Source: Acidobacteriaceae bacterium
GTDB taxonomy: Bacteria; Acidobacteriota; Terriglobia; Terriglobales; Acidobacteriaceae
Reading direction: 5' to 3'
Assembly: GCA_003133425.1 (NCBI GenBank)
Contig: PKXI01000311.1
Location: 32,562 to 51,252 of the forward strand
DNA: 18,691 bases
The first letter of the stretch is position 1. Each line of letters starts with the position of its first letter. This document shows positions 1-7,141 of the stretch, in pieces. The notes under the pieces were generated by a model. The model saw nothing but the letters and a program-made list of their open reading frames with translations. It had not been told where the DNA came from and did not search any database. The translations under genes and the position numbers were made by a program.

Positions 1-54
1 GGCCTTTTTCCGCAGCCTGTTATGCCCTGCTTGGGTTATTGAAAGAGGTTTGGG

Positions 55-84
55 TTGACAGCGCGGGGGTTTTGCCTTTAGCTT
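55..84 (+). promoter_or_regulatory. Candidate sigma-70 promoter of the his operon
   Basis: A perfect TTGACA (55-60) is followed after 18 nt by a weak -10 candidate TAGCTT (79-84). Transcription would start around 90-92, almost at the leader-peptide ATG at 93, which has no Shine-Dalgarno sequence. The mRNA would then be leaderless or nearly so. Only the -35 box is convincing. The window opens with GGCCTTTTT (1-9), which could be the tail of an upstream gene's terminator; that fits a promoter starting here. Confidence 0.4.
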
Positions 85-92
85 TGAAACAG

Positions 93-170
93 ATGCAGAG
101 CCACCGCCATCCCGGTCATCACCATCATCACGGGGACCCCATGCCGGCGGACTGTCGTGGCCTGAACTAA
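93..170 (+). CDS. hisL: His operon leader peptide (25 aa)
   Basis: This 26-codon reading frame runs from ATG at 93 to TAA at 168-170. It begins MQSHRHPGHHHHHG, so seven of its first thirteen residues are histidine, including five consecutive codons (117-131). It lies just upstream of a Rho-independent terminator and then hisI, the arrangement of the enterobacterial hisL attenuator, in which ribosome stalling at His codons reports low charged tRNA-His. Translation is presumed to be regulatory only. There is no clear Shine-Dalgarno before the ATG, so initiation may be leaderless. The frame is also open upstream to the window edge, so it could instead be the His-rich C-terminus of a longer protein. 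The TTGACA at 55-60, the terminator and the location make the leader peptide more likely. Confidence 0.72.
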   Translation: MQSHRHPGHHHHHGDPMPADCRGLN

Positions 171-232
171 TCGGCCAGAGAGATCTAAAGAGATACCCAA
201 GCCCGCCGGCGACCGACGCCAGCGGGCTTTTT
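104..232 (+). promoter_or_regulatory. His operon transcription attenuator (antiterminator/terminator switch)
   Basis: Three mutually exclusive pairings can be read. Segment 1, CCGCC (104-108, inside the first His codons), can pair with GGCGG (146-150). Segment 2, GCCGGCGG (143-150, just after the His run), is an exact 8-bp complement of segment 3, CCGCCGGC (203-210). Segment 3 overlaps the 5' arm of the terminator, AAGCCCGC (199-206), which pairs with GCGGGCTT (222-229). A small hairpin TGGCC/GGCCA (158-162/173-177) fills the loop. Ribosome stalling at the His codons should favour 2:3 and read-through into hisI; completion of the peptide should favour 1:2 and termination. The pairings are seen; the mechanism is inferred from known his, trp and leu attenuators. 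Confidence 0.68.
199..232 (+). terminator. Rho-independent terminator (attenuator stem)
   Basis: The arms AAGCCCGC (199-206) and GCGGGCTT (222-229) form an 8-bp GC-rich stem. An inner GGCG/CGCC pairing extends it, and the run TTTTT (228-232) follows immediately. It sits 40 nt before the hisI start and after the His-rich leader reading frame, so it most likely serves as the attenuator terminator rather than as the end of an unrelated gene. Confidence 0.85.
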
Positions 233-272
233 CATGCTTCAAACCAAAATCTCAAGCAGAAACAGGAAGAAA

Positions 273-626
273 ATGAGCAGCGAAACCAAAATCGATTTCG
301 ACAAGATGGATGGCCTCGTACCGGGAATCGTGCAGGATGCACGCACCGGCGAAGTGCTGATGCTGGGTTTTCTGAATCCCATCAGCTATGCCAAGACGCT
401 GGAGAGCGGATTTGTAACCTTCTGGAGCCGCACGCGCCAGAAGCTTTGGATGAAGGGCGAGACCAGCGGCAACCGGCTGCGCGTTGTCTCTGCCGCAACC
501 GACTGCGACAACGACACGTTGCTGTTTCGCGTGGTCGTCGAAGGCGATGGTTTGGTGTGCCACGAAGGCACAGTGAGTTGCTTCACCAAGGCGATCGTTT
601 CCGAAATGGAGGCCGCTCGTGGCTAA
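273..626 (+). CDS. hisI: Phosphoribosyl-AMP cyclohydrolase
   Basis: This cytosolic enzyme hydrolyses the adenine ring of phosphoribosyl-AMP to give ProFAR, the third step of histidine synthesis. The 117-aa protein has the metal-site signatures CDND (residues 78-81) and CHEGTVSCF (96-104), giving the three Zn-binding cysteines (C78, C96, C103) and the Mg-binding aspartates of the family. It is the stand-alone form: no HisE (phosphoribosyl-ATP pyrophosphatase) domain follows. The start at 273 is preferred because AGGAAG lies at 264-269; an in-frame ATG at 234 would begin right after the attenuator terminator and add 13 residues unlike the family. The 3' end overlaps hisG by 8 nt, so the two are probably translationally coupled. 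Confidence 0.96.
   Translation: MSSETKIDFDKMDGLVPGIVQDARTGEVLMLGFLNPISYAKTLESGFVTFWSRTRQKLWMKGETSGNRLRVVSAATDCDNDTLLFRVVVEGDGLVCHEGTVSCFTKAIVSEMEAARG
608..612 (+). promoter_or_regulatory. Ribosome binding site deciding the hisG GTG start
   Basis: GGAGG lies inside the hisI coding end, 6 nt before the GTG at 619. It fixes a GTG rather than ATG start for hisG and the 8-nt overlap with hisI. Confidence 0.8.
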
Positions 627-1494
627 CAAGCTCAGACTAGGCATTCCCAAAGGCAGCCTGCAGGATGCGACCATCGCGTTGTTCAAGCGCGCCGGCTGGA
701 ATATCTACGCAGACGGCCGTTCCTACTTTCCCTCCATCGACGACACCGAGATCGAGTGCATGCTCATTCGCGCGCAGGAGATGGCACGCTATGTGGATCA
801 CGGCGTGCTGGACGCGGGCCTGACCGGCATCGACTGGGTAGTGGAGAGCGGTCTCGACGTTGCCAGCGTCACCACGCTCACCTATGCCAAGCAGAGCCGC
901 CGCAAAGTGCGCTGGGTGCTGGCAGTGCCAGAGGGCAGCGGCTTTGAGAAAGCCGAAGACCTCGAAGGCAAGATCATCGCCACTGAACTTGTCGAAGTCA
1001 GCAAGCGCTACTTTGCCTCCAAGGGCGTCAACGTAAAGGTCGAGTTCAGTTGGGGCGCAACCGAAGTCAAGCCACCCATGCTGGCCGATGCAATTGTCGA
1101 AGTCACAGAGACCGGCAGCTCGCTCAAGGCCAACCACCTCAAGATCATCGACACAGTTATGGAGAGCGAAACGCATCTCATCGCCGGCAAGGCTACACTG
1201 GCCGATCCGTGGAAGCGCGAAAAGCTCGACCAAATCGCGCTCATGCTGCGCGGTGCAATCGATGCGCAATCGCAGGTCGGGCTCATGCTCAACGTGCACC
1301 GCGCGGACCTTGATGCGGTACTCGCGGTGCTGCCTGCATTGAACTCGCCAACCGTTTCGCAATTAAGCGATTCGGAGTGGGTCGCTGTAAACACCATCGT
1401 CGATGAACGCACCGCGCGCGATGTGATTCCACGCCTCAAGGCAGCGCGCGCAACCGGCATCGTCGAGTATCCGTTGAACAAGGTCGTGCTGTAG
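619..1494 (+). CDS. hisG: ATP phosphoribosyltransferase (long form)
   Basis: HisG condenses PRPP with ATP to give phosphoribosyl-ATP, the committed step of the pathway and the usual point of feedback inhibition by histidine. The 291-aa length matches the long, hexameric HisG, which carries its own C-terminal ACT-like regulatory domain (about residues 215-291) and does not need HisZ. The start [11 protein letters not shown] is typical, and the PRPP loop reads [13 protein letters not shown] near residues 158-170. Translation starts at GTG 619, supported by GGAGG at 608-612. The next his gene, hisD, is not adjacent: about 560 nt containing an unrelated reading frame intervene. Confidence 0.97.
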   Translation: MANKLRLGIPKGSLQDATIALFKRAGWNIYADGRSYFPSIDDTEIECMLIRAQEMARYVDHGVLDAGLTGIDWVVESGLDVASVTTLTYAKQSRRKVRWVLAVPEGSGFEKAEDLEGKIIATELVEVSKRYFASKGVNVKVEFSWGATEVKPPMLADAIVEVTETGSSLKANHLKIIDTVMESETHLIAGKATLADPWKREKLDQIALMLRGAIDAQSQVGLMLNVHRADLDAVLAVLPALNSPTVSQLSDSEWVAVNTIVDERTARDVIPRLKAARATGIVEYPLNKVVL

Positions 1495-1590
1495 GGAGGG
1501 TGCGGGCGCAAGCTCTGGCCCCGCGCACTTCCACCTCAATCAATGGTCGTGCTCCACACATAACGTGGAACAAATAGAAGTGAGATTGAA

Positions 1591-1932
1591 ATGCAATCGA
1601 AGGAATCGAGAAAAGAAGCCGTTAGGAAGTTCAAGGAGCGGAAATCGCTTCTCGGCGCCTACGCCGTTAGATGCACGGTAACCGGGCACGTCTGGGTGGG
1701 CGTATCGAAAAACCTCGACGCGACCAAAAATGGAAGTTGGTTTACCCTGCGCAATGGATCGCATCGGGAAAAGTCGCTGCAGGATGAGTGGAACGCGCAC
1801 GGCGAGTCGGCTTTTCAATATGAAATCCTCGTGGGGCTCGACGAGGAAGTCCACCCTCTGGAAGTTGATGACCTGCTCAAAGAGCAAAAGAAGATATGGA
1901 TCGAACAGTTGGGCGCACAAGGACTGCCATAA
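1591..1932 (+). CDS. GIY-YIG nuclease-like small protein inside the his operon
   Basis: This 113-aa protein resembles a family of small stand-alone GIY-YIG-like proteins. The core reads GAYAVRC (residues 22-28) and VWVG (34-37), standing for GIY and YIG, followed by LQDEWNAHGESAFQYEIL (63-80), which matches the LQ-x-aw-hGe-aF-fevL pattern I recall for that family. The first motif has Ala for Ile, and the arginine expected after the YIG strand is not obvious, so nuclease activity is doubtful. A charged helix precedes the core. The Shine-Dalgarno is weak. It interrupts the otherwise compact his operon between hisG and hisD, is followed by a repeat pair, and has no known role in histidine synthesis. 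The family call is moderately sure; the function is unknown. Confidence 0.75.
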   Translation: MQSKESRKEAVRKFKERKSLLGAYAVRCTVTGHVWVGVSKNLDATKNGSWFTLRNGSHREKSLQDEWNAHGESAFQYEILVGLDEEVHPLEVDDLLKEQKKIWIEQLGAQGLP

Positions 1933-1967
1933 CCCCGCGTACCACGATTGCACTGCCGCAGATGGGC

Positions 1968-2042
1968 GCGGGCCTTAGTTGAAGGGTACGGGCTTTAGCA
2001 TGCACGTCAAGCGGGCCTTCGTTGAAGGGTACGGGCTTTAGC
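1968..2042 (+). repeat. Two 32-nt direct repeats (REP-like) before hisD
   Basis: Copies at 1968-1999 and 2011-2042 differ at one base and start 43 nt apart. Both contain GTTGAAGGGTACGGGCTTTA. The second copy runs into a self-complementary GGGCTTTAGCCC (2033-2044) directly before the hisD Shine-Dalgarno (GAGGG, 2047-2051). The motif resembles dispersed intergenic repeats that I recall from acidobacterial genomes; copy number elsewhere cannot be seen here. Confidence 0.8.
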
Positions 2043-2056
2043 CCCTGAGGGAAAGA

Positions 2057-3346
2057 ATGAAGCTGATTCGTACCAAAGGACGAGGCGCGGCGCACACGGC
2101 GGAAACGCTGGCCGCGCTTGAACGCCGCGGCGGCGCGGCCCTCGATGCCGTGCTCCCCGCCGTCCGGCGCATCGTAACCGATGTGCGCAAGCATGGCGAC
2201 CGCACGCTGCTGCGCTACGCCGCGCAATTCGACGGGCTCGCCAGCGCCGCGGCTCTGCGCGTGACGCCGGAGGAGATGGCCGCGGCGTGGGATGCACTAA
2301 ATCCTGCGCTGCGCAAGGCCTTATCCACGGCAGCGAAACAAATCCGCCGTTTCGCCGAGCGGCAAATGCCCGCTTCATGGAATGCATCTCCCATCGCCGG
2401 TCTCACCACCGGCCAGCTTGTTCGACCGCTCGGCTCTGTAGGTTGCTATGTCCCCAGCGGCCGCCATCCCCTGCCATCAACGCTGCTGATGACGGCGGTT
2501 CCCGCGCAGGCGGCGGGTGTCAATCGCATCGTTGTGGTTTCGCCAAAGCCCGCGCCGGAGACGCTCGCCGCCGCGCACCTACTCGGCATTACGGAGTTCT
2601 ACCGCCTGGGCGGCGCGCACGCCATTGCCGCCCTGGCCTATGGAACCGCAAGCGTTACGCGTGTCGACAAGATCGTCGGACCCGGCAACCTTTACGTCAC
2701 CGCAGCCAAGCGCCTTCTCGCCTTCGATTGCGCCATCGACATGCTGGCAGGGCCCACTGAAATTGTCGTCACCAGCGAACGCGGCACCGCGCAAGGCATT
2801 GCCTCCGATCTTGTCGCGCAGGCCGAACACGATCCGGAAGCTCTAGCAATCTTCATCACCACTCGCCAGGACCTCGCAAAGGAAGTGATCGCAGAAGCAA
2901 ATCTTCGCAGCCGCGATAATCCGGTCGCGCGCGAGTCGCTCGATCGCAACGGCCTTGTAATTGTTGTCGCCAGCGTTGACGAAGCCCGAGCGATCACCAA
3001 TCTACTCGCACCCGAGCACTTGACTGTGGACGCAGCCAGCGATCTTAAGTGGGTCGAGAACGCGGGCTCGGTGTTTGTGGGCCGCTGGTCCGCGCAGCCC
3101 ATGGGCGATTACATCTCCGGTCCCAATCACACACTGCCCACAGGCGGCATGGCGCGCGTGCGCGGCGGCTTGAGCGTCTACGACTTCGTCAAGCTCATCA
3201 CCGTGCAGGAGTACTCTGCCGAAGGCCTGCGTGCGCTCGGCCCGCAGGCTGAGTTGCTAGCCGAAGCTGAGGGCCTTGTAGGCCATGCAGAAGCCATTCG
3301 CACCCGGCTGCGGAAGAGTCCAAATACAAGGAGGTCGCGTGCCTGA
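2057..3346 (+). CDS. hisD: Histidinol dehydrogenase
   Basis: HisD carries out the last two steps of the pathway, the NAD-dependent oxidation of L-histidinol through histidinal to L-histidine. The 429-aa length is normal. Signatures include GPTEIVVTSE, the Zn-ligand stretch AQAEHDPEA (about residues 254-262), the catalytic Glu-His pair in LAPEHLTVD (about 321-322), GDYISGPNHTLPTGG and the C-terminal zinc-ligand His in VGHAEA (about 410). The ATG at 2057 has GAGGG 5 nt upstream. Its end overlaps hisC by 8 nt. The repeat pair immediately upstream means that translation of hisD is not coupled to hisG. Confidence 0.98.
   Translation: MKLIRTKGRGAAHTAETLAALERRGGAALDAVLPAVRRIVTDVRKHGDRTLLRYAAQFDGLASAAALRVTPEEMAAAWDALNPALRKALSTAAKQIRRFAERQMPASWNASPIAGLTTGQLVRPLGSVGCYVPSGRHPLPSTLLMTAVPAQAAGVNRIVVVSPKPAPETLAAAHLLGITEFYRLGGAHAIAALAYGTASVTRVDKIVGPGNLYVTAAKRLLAFDCAIDMLAGPTEIVVTSERGTAQGIASDLVAQAEHDPEALAIFITTRQDLAKEVIAEANLRSRDNPVARESLDRNGLVIVVASVDEARAITNLLAPEHLTVDAASDLKWVENAGSVFVGRWSAQPMGDYISGPNHTLPTGGMARVRGGLSVYDFVKLITVQEYSAEGLRALGPQAELLAEAEGLVGHAEAIRTRLRKSPNTRRSRA
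3328..3334 (+). promoter_or_regulatory. Ribosome binding site deciding the hisC GTG start
   Basis: A perfect AAGGAGG lies within the end of hisD, 4 nt before GTG 3339. This favours that start over the in-frame ATG at 3285, which would overlap hisD by more than 60 nt. Confidence 0.8.
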
Positions 3347-4451
3347 AGCCGTAACTACATGCAATCCCGCACCGCGCGCGCGTGTGCAGGCGATGAAGGA
3401 GTATCACCCTCCGCTCGGCTGCCGCGCTGCGCTGCGTCTGGACTTCAACGAAAACACCCTCGCCTGTTCGCCGAAGGTGCGCGAGGTGCTTGGTCGCATT
3501 TCTGCAGGGTCTCTCACGCGCTATCCCGAGCGTGAGCCGGTCGAGGCGATCGTGGCTGCACATCTTGGCGTCGCGGCAGAGCAGTTGGCCCTCACGAATG
3601 GTGTGGACGAAGCCATTCACGTACTCTTCGAGACGTTTCTCGAAGCAGACGATGAGCTCTTGCTGCCCGTTCCCACTTACACGATGTATGAAGTGTATGT
3701 TTCAGCAACCGATGCACGCGCGATTGCTGTCCAGGCCGCGGACGATCTGAAGTTTCCTTTCGAACAGTTGCTTGCTGCAATTACTCCGCGAACCAAGATC
3801 ATTGCCATCGCCAATCCCAACAGCCCTTCCGGCTCCGTAGCCACACGTGCGCAGCTTCTCAAAATCGCGCAGCACGCACCGCACGCAGTCCTGCTGGTCG
3901 ATGAAGCGTACTTTCATTTTCACGGTGAGACGGTGATGGATCTCGTCGGCACTGTGCCGAACTTGGTTGTGGCACGCACCTTCTCCAAGGCATACGGGCT
4001 GGCCGGATTACGGCTCGGCCTGCTGGCCGGTCCGGTCGAGTTGATGCGCTGGGTGCGTCGCGTCCTTTCGCCGTACAGTGTGAACTCGCTGGCATTGGCC
4101 TGCCTGCCGCCGGCACTTGAAGACACAACCTATCTCGATTGGTACGTCGGCGAAGTGCTCGGTGCGCGCGCTGAGTTTGAAGCCGTTCTCGATGCCGCCG
4201 GAGTGCGCCGCTGGCCGAGCCAAGCCAACTTCATCCTGGTTGAGATAGGCCCTCAGCACGCCGAATTTGTCCGCCTCATGCGCGCCGCCGGCGTGCTGGT
4301 CCGCGACCGCTCCAGCGATCCCGGCTGTGATGGACGCGTTCGCATCACGATTGGAACGCGTGAGCAGATGAGGCAGGCCGTCCCAGCCCTCAATGATGCA
4401 CTGGCCGCATTGAGATCTGGTTTGAATGCTGAAAAAGGAAAAGAGAAATGA
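3339..4451 (+). CDS. hisC: Histidinol-phosphate aminotransferase
   Basis: This PLP enzyme transfers an amino group from glutamate to imidazole-acetol phosphate, giving histidinol phosphate. The 370-aa protein has the class I/II aminotransferase signatures: RLDFNENT near the N-terminus, ANPNSPSG (158-165), the PLP-contacting Asp of [10 protein letters not shown] (D188), and [14 protein letters not shown] with the Schiff-base lysine K217. The GTG start at 3339 follows AAGGAGG and overlaps the hisD stop by 8 nt, the same coupling seen at hisI/hisG. The stop overlaps the hisB start in an ATGA. Related aminotransferases can use aromatic amino acids, but the operon position settles the main role. 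Confidence 0.96.
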   Translation: MPEAVTTCNPAPRARVQAMKEYHPPLGCRAALRLDFNENTLACSPKVREVLGRISAGSLTRYPEREPVEAIVAAHLGVAAEQLALTNGVDEAIHVLFETFLEADDELLLPVPTYTMYEVYVSATDARAIAVQAADDLKFPFEQLLAAITPRTKIIAIANPNSPSGSVATRAQLLKIAQHAPHAVLLVDEAYFHFHGETVMDLVGTVPNLVVARTFSKAYGLAGLRLGLLAGPVELMRWVRRVLSPYSVNSLALACLPPALEDTTYLDWYVGEVLGARAEFEAVLDAAGVRRWPSQANFILVEIGPQHAEFVRLMRAAGVLVRDRSSDPGCDGRVRITIGTREQMRQAVPALNDALAALRSGLNAEKGKEK

Positions 4452-5077
4452 CAACGAAGAAGATCGCAAAAACAGTAGCTGGCAAGCGCATTCGCAAAGC
4501 GGGCTTTGAGCGCAACACCACAGAGACACGCATTGCCATCAAACTCACGATTGAAGGCAAAGGACAATACAAAATTGCGACTGGCATCCGCTTCTTCGAT
4601 CACATGCTTGAACTTTTCACGCGCCACGGTGCATTCGATCTTGAGCTCCGCTGCGATGGCGATCTCGACGTGGATCAGCATCACACGGTCGAAGACGTTG
4701 GCATCGCGCTCGGAGAGGCTTTTGACCGTGCCCTCGGCGACAAGCGCGGCATTTTGCGCGCCGGATATTTTCTGATGCCGATGGACGAGACCCTCGCGAT
4801 TGCCGCCGTTGACCTGAGCGGGCGCACGGCCTTCGCTGTAGACACACAGGTTCGCACGCGGCTGGTGGGCGACCTGCAAACCGAACTGGTAACAGATTTC
4901 TTTGAAGGCTTTGCACGCGGCGCACGCGCCAACGTTCATGTCAAGACAATGTACGGCCGCTCGAATCATCACAAGATTGAGGCAATCTTCAAGGCTTTCG
5001 CACGCGCACTTCGCGTCGCTTGTTCGCGCGACAAGCAGTTGGGCGAGATGCTGCCCTCAACAAAAGGATTGTTGTGA
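4448..5077 (+). CDS. hisB: Imidazoleglycerol-phosphate dehydratase
   Basis: HisB dehydrates imidazole glycerol phosphate to imidazole acetol phosphate using a di-manganese site. The 209-aa protein is the monofunctional form: the N-terminal HAD phosphatase domain of the E. coli enzyme is absent. Metal-binding signatures are RFFDHMLE (48-55), [10 protein letters not shown] (76-85) and [10 protein letters not shown] near the C-terminus. A 15-20 residue basic N-terminal extension ([14 protein letters not shown]...) precedes the core. AAGGAA stands 7 nt before the ATG at 4448. It overlaps hisC by 4 nt and hisH by 1 nt. Histidinol-phosphate phosphatase must be supplied by a gene outside this window. 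Confidence 0.98.
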   Translation: MTTKKIAKTVAGKRIRKAGFERNTTETRIAIKLTIEGKGQYKIATGIRFFDHMLELFTRHGAFDLELRCDGDLDVDQHHTVEDVGIALGEAFDRALGDKRGILRAGYFLMPMDETLAIAAVDLSGRTAFAVDTQVRTRLVGDLQTELVTDFFEGFARGARANVHVKTMYGRSNHHKIEAIFKAFARALRVACSRDKQLGEMLPSTKGLL

Positions 5078-5694
5078 TGCGCGTAACGGTGATCGACTAC
5101 AAGGCGGGCAATCTGACCTCAGTTCTCAAGGCGCTCCGGCATCTCGGCGCGGAGCCTGAGGTAACGGACAGCGACTTGTCGGTTTTGGAATCTGCAGAGC
5201 GCATTGTGTTACCCGGTGTGGGCCACTTCGCTGCGACAGAGCGACTGGATGCAACCGGCCTCACGCCCGCCATCCGCGCGGCGATTGCGCGCGGCGTGCC
5301 TTTTCTAGGCATCTGCGTTGGAATGCAATGGCTTTATGCAGGTTCGAGTGAAGCGCCCGAGCAGGCGGGGCTTGGCCATTTTGCAGAGTCTTGCACCCGC
5401 TTTGCCGAGAGCACCGAGAAGGTCCCCCACGTAGGCTGGAATTCACTTGAGGTCCGCAAAGGCTCGCGGCTGCTTGCCGGGGTGGATCCCGGTGAATACG
5501 TCTACTTCACGCATTCCTTCAAAGGCCCGGTGACTAGCGACACGGCGGCGATCACTCACTACATCGAACCCTTCGCCGCAGCCGTCGAGCGTGACAATGT
5601 GATGGGCGTGCAATTTCATCCGGAAAAATCAGGCGCGACAGGATTGAAGATTCTCCGCAATTTTCTCTCGTGGAATGCGGAGGGAACGAAATGA
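5077..5694 (+). CDS. hisH: Imidazole glycerol phosphate synthase, glutaminase subunit
   Basis: HisH hydrolyses glutamine and channels ammonia to HisF for imidazole ring closure. The 205-aa class I glutamine amidotransferase has the nucleophile Cys80 in GICVGMQ, and His181 and Glu183 in [16 protein letters not shown] (117-123) is the characteristic HisH segment. The ATG at 5077 shares its first base with the hisB stop (TGATG) and has AAAGGA upstream, so the start at 5077 is preferred over an in-frame start at 5020 inside hisB. The 3' end overlaps hisF in ATGA. HisH and HisF form a heterodimer, which fits their adjacency. Confidence 0.97.
   Translation: MRVTVIDYKAGNLTSVLKALRHLGAEPEVTDSDLSVLESAERIVLPGVGHFAATERLDATGLTPAIRAAIARGVPFLGICVGMQWLYAGSSEAPEQAGLGHFAESCTRFAESTEKVPHVGWNSLEVRKGSRLLAGVDPGEYVYFTHSFKGPVTSDTAAITHYIEPFAAAVERDNVMGVQFHPEKSGATGLKILRNFLSWNAEGTK
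5679..5684 (+). promoter_or_regulatory. Ribosome binding site deciding the hisF start
   Basis: GGAGGG lies 6 nt before ATG 5691. This supports [12 protein letters not shown] as the HisF N-terminus, not the in-frame ATG at 5670. Confidence 0.75.
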
Positions 5695-6470
5695 TTACCA
5701 AGCGCATCATCGCGTGCCTCGATGTGCACGGCGGACGTGTCGTTAAGGGTGTGCAGTTTGTCGACCTTGTCGACGCGGGCGATCCGGCCACACAGGCTGC
5801 GCGTCATGCCCGCGAAGGTGCGGACGAAATTGTTCTGCTCGATATCACGGCAACACACGAGGGCCGGCAGACGCTGCTCGACACAGTGCGCCGCACGGCG
5901 CGCGAACTGTTCGTACCCTTTTGTGTGGGCGGCGGCATTCGTACCGCGGACGATGCGGCGCAGGTCTTCGAGGCCGGCGCAGACAAGGTGAGCGTGAACT
6001 CCGCGGCGCTCGCCGACCCAACACTGATCGACGCCATCGGGCGCAGCTTTGGCGCACAAGCCGTCGTCGTAGCCATTGATGCAAGGCGCGATCCTGGCGC
6101 AACCGACCCGGTGCGCGATGCTCAGGTATTTGTGCAGGGCGGGCGCAAGCCAACGGGCCGTCGAGTCGTCGAGTGGGCGCGCGAGGCCGAAGCACGCGGC
6201 GCCGGCGAAATCCTTCTCACCTCAATGGACTCCGATGGAACGCGCGCAGGCTTTGACTGTGAGTTGACAGCCGCGGTGAGCGAGTCGGTCGGCATTCCAG
6301 TGATTGCATCGGGTGGCGCGGGGACAGTGGGTCATTTTGTCGATGTGTTTGCGCGCGGCAAAGCCGATGCCGCCCTCGCAGCAAGCATCTTTCACTTCGG
6401 CGTTTCGAGCGCGCGCTCACTCAAGGAAGAGCTGGCAAGGGCCGGCGTGTCTGTGAGGTTGCCATGCTGA
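5691..6470 (+). CDS. hisF: Imidazole glycerol phosphate synthase, cyclase subunit
   Basis: HisF uses ammonia from HisH to convert PRFAR into imidazole glycerol phosphate and AICAR, the latter feeding purine synthesis. The 259-aa (beta/alpha)8 barrel starts with the family signature [12 protein letters not shown] and holds the two catalytic aspartates, D11 (CLDV) and D130 (VAIDARR). Phosphate-binding turns are visible as CVGGGIRT (78-85) and IASGGAG near residue 205. An insertion after D130 carries a short Arg/Asp-rich loop, which is common in the family. The ATG at 5691 overlaps the hisH stop; the end overlaps hisA by 7 nt. Confidence 0.98.
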   Translation: MITKRIIACLDVHGGRVVKGVQFVDLVDAGDPATQAARHAREGADEIVLLDITATHEGRQTLLDTVRRTARELFVPFCVGGGIRTADDAAQVFEAGADKVSVNSAALADPTLIDAIGRSFGAQAVVVAIDARRDPGATDPVRDAQVFVQGGRKPTGRRVVEWAREAEARGAGEILLTSMDSDGTRAGFDCELTAAVSESVGIPVIASGGAGTVGHFVDVFARGKADAALAASIFHFGVSSARSLKEELARAGVSVRLPC

Positions 6471-7141
6471 TTCCATCGATTGATTTGCTGGGCGGGCGCA
6501 TCGTTCAGCTTGTACAGGGCGAAAAACTCCGTCTCGCCTTTGACGACTTTGAGTACTGGATCGAGAAGTTCTCCAAATTTCCGTTAGTCCAGTTGATCGA
6601 CCTCGACGCAGCCATGCGACAGGGCGATAATTCCGTACTCGTTGCCCAAATCGCCAAGCGGCTTCCAGTCCAAGCGGGCGGTGGCATTCACTCCGTCGAG
6701 CGCGCCCGGCAAGTGCTGGACACAGGTGCGAAGCGCGTGATTATTGGCTCCGCTCTCTTCTCTGAGGAGGGACGGGTGAACACGATCTTCGCTGCAGAGT
6801 TAGCGGCAAGCGTTGGCGCCGAGCAGATCGTCGCCGGCATCGATACCAAGAACGGCCGCATCGCCGTGAAAGGTTGGAAGGCGCAGGTGGCGCTCACACC
6901 CGACGAAGCCATTCCACAACTCGAGCCCCACGCCGCTGCATTCCTTTACACACATGTTGATGGAGAGGGAATGATGCAGGGCTTTCCTATCGACACTGCC
7001 GCGCGCCTGCGCAAGCTCACGCAACTGCAGCTCATTGTGGCAGGTGGCATTCGCAGCCAGCAGGAGGTCGACGCGCTGGATGCGTTGGGCGCGGACGCCG
7101 TTGTGGGGATGGCTGTTTACACCGAGCTGCTCGCTGTCTAA
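6464..7141 (+). CDS. hisA: ProFAR isomerase (HisA), divergent in sequence
   Basis: HisA isomerises ProFAR to PRFAR, the substrate of HisHF. The 225-aa half-barrel repeat protein has the catalytic aspartates D7 (PSIDLLGG) and D127 (AGIDTKNG) and the phosphate loops QAGGGIHS (70-77) and VAGGIRS (192-198). It departs from the usual bacterial sequence: the TD-I-RDGT segment reads [12 protein letters not shown] (162-173), and ALFSEEGRV replaces the usual strand-4 region. These features recall fungal HIS6 (LF-x2-EG, DVEG). Operon position makes the assignment secure. A dual HisA/TrpF (PriA) role is possible but not shown. The TAA stop shares four bases with the stop of the convergent FUSC gene. Confidence 0.93.
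   Translation: MLIPSIDLLGGRIVQLVQGEKLRLAFDDFEYWIEKFSKFPLVQLIDLDAAMRQGDNSVLVAQIAKRLPVQAGGGIHSVERARQVLDTGAKRVIIGSALFSEEGRVNTIFAAELAASVGAEQIVAGIDTKNGRIAVKGWKAQVALTPDEAIPQLEPHAAAFLYTHVDGEGMMQGFPIDTAARLRKLTQLQLIVAGGIRSQQEVDALDALGADAVVGMAVYTELLAV

Noticed and set aside
1..170. C-terminus of a longer His-rich protein ending at 170
   Set aside because: The frame is open to the window edge, but GGCCTTTTT at 1-9, TTGACA at 55-60 and the terminator before hisI fit a leader peptide better. It is kept as the stated alternative.
1500..1528. Terminator after hisG (GTGCGGG with CCCGCGCAC)
   Set aside because: The stem is imperfect and has no T-run, so it does not qualify as a Rho-independent terminator.
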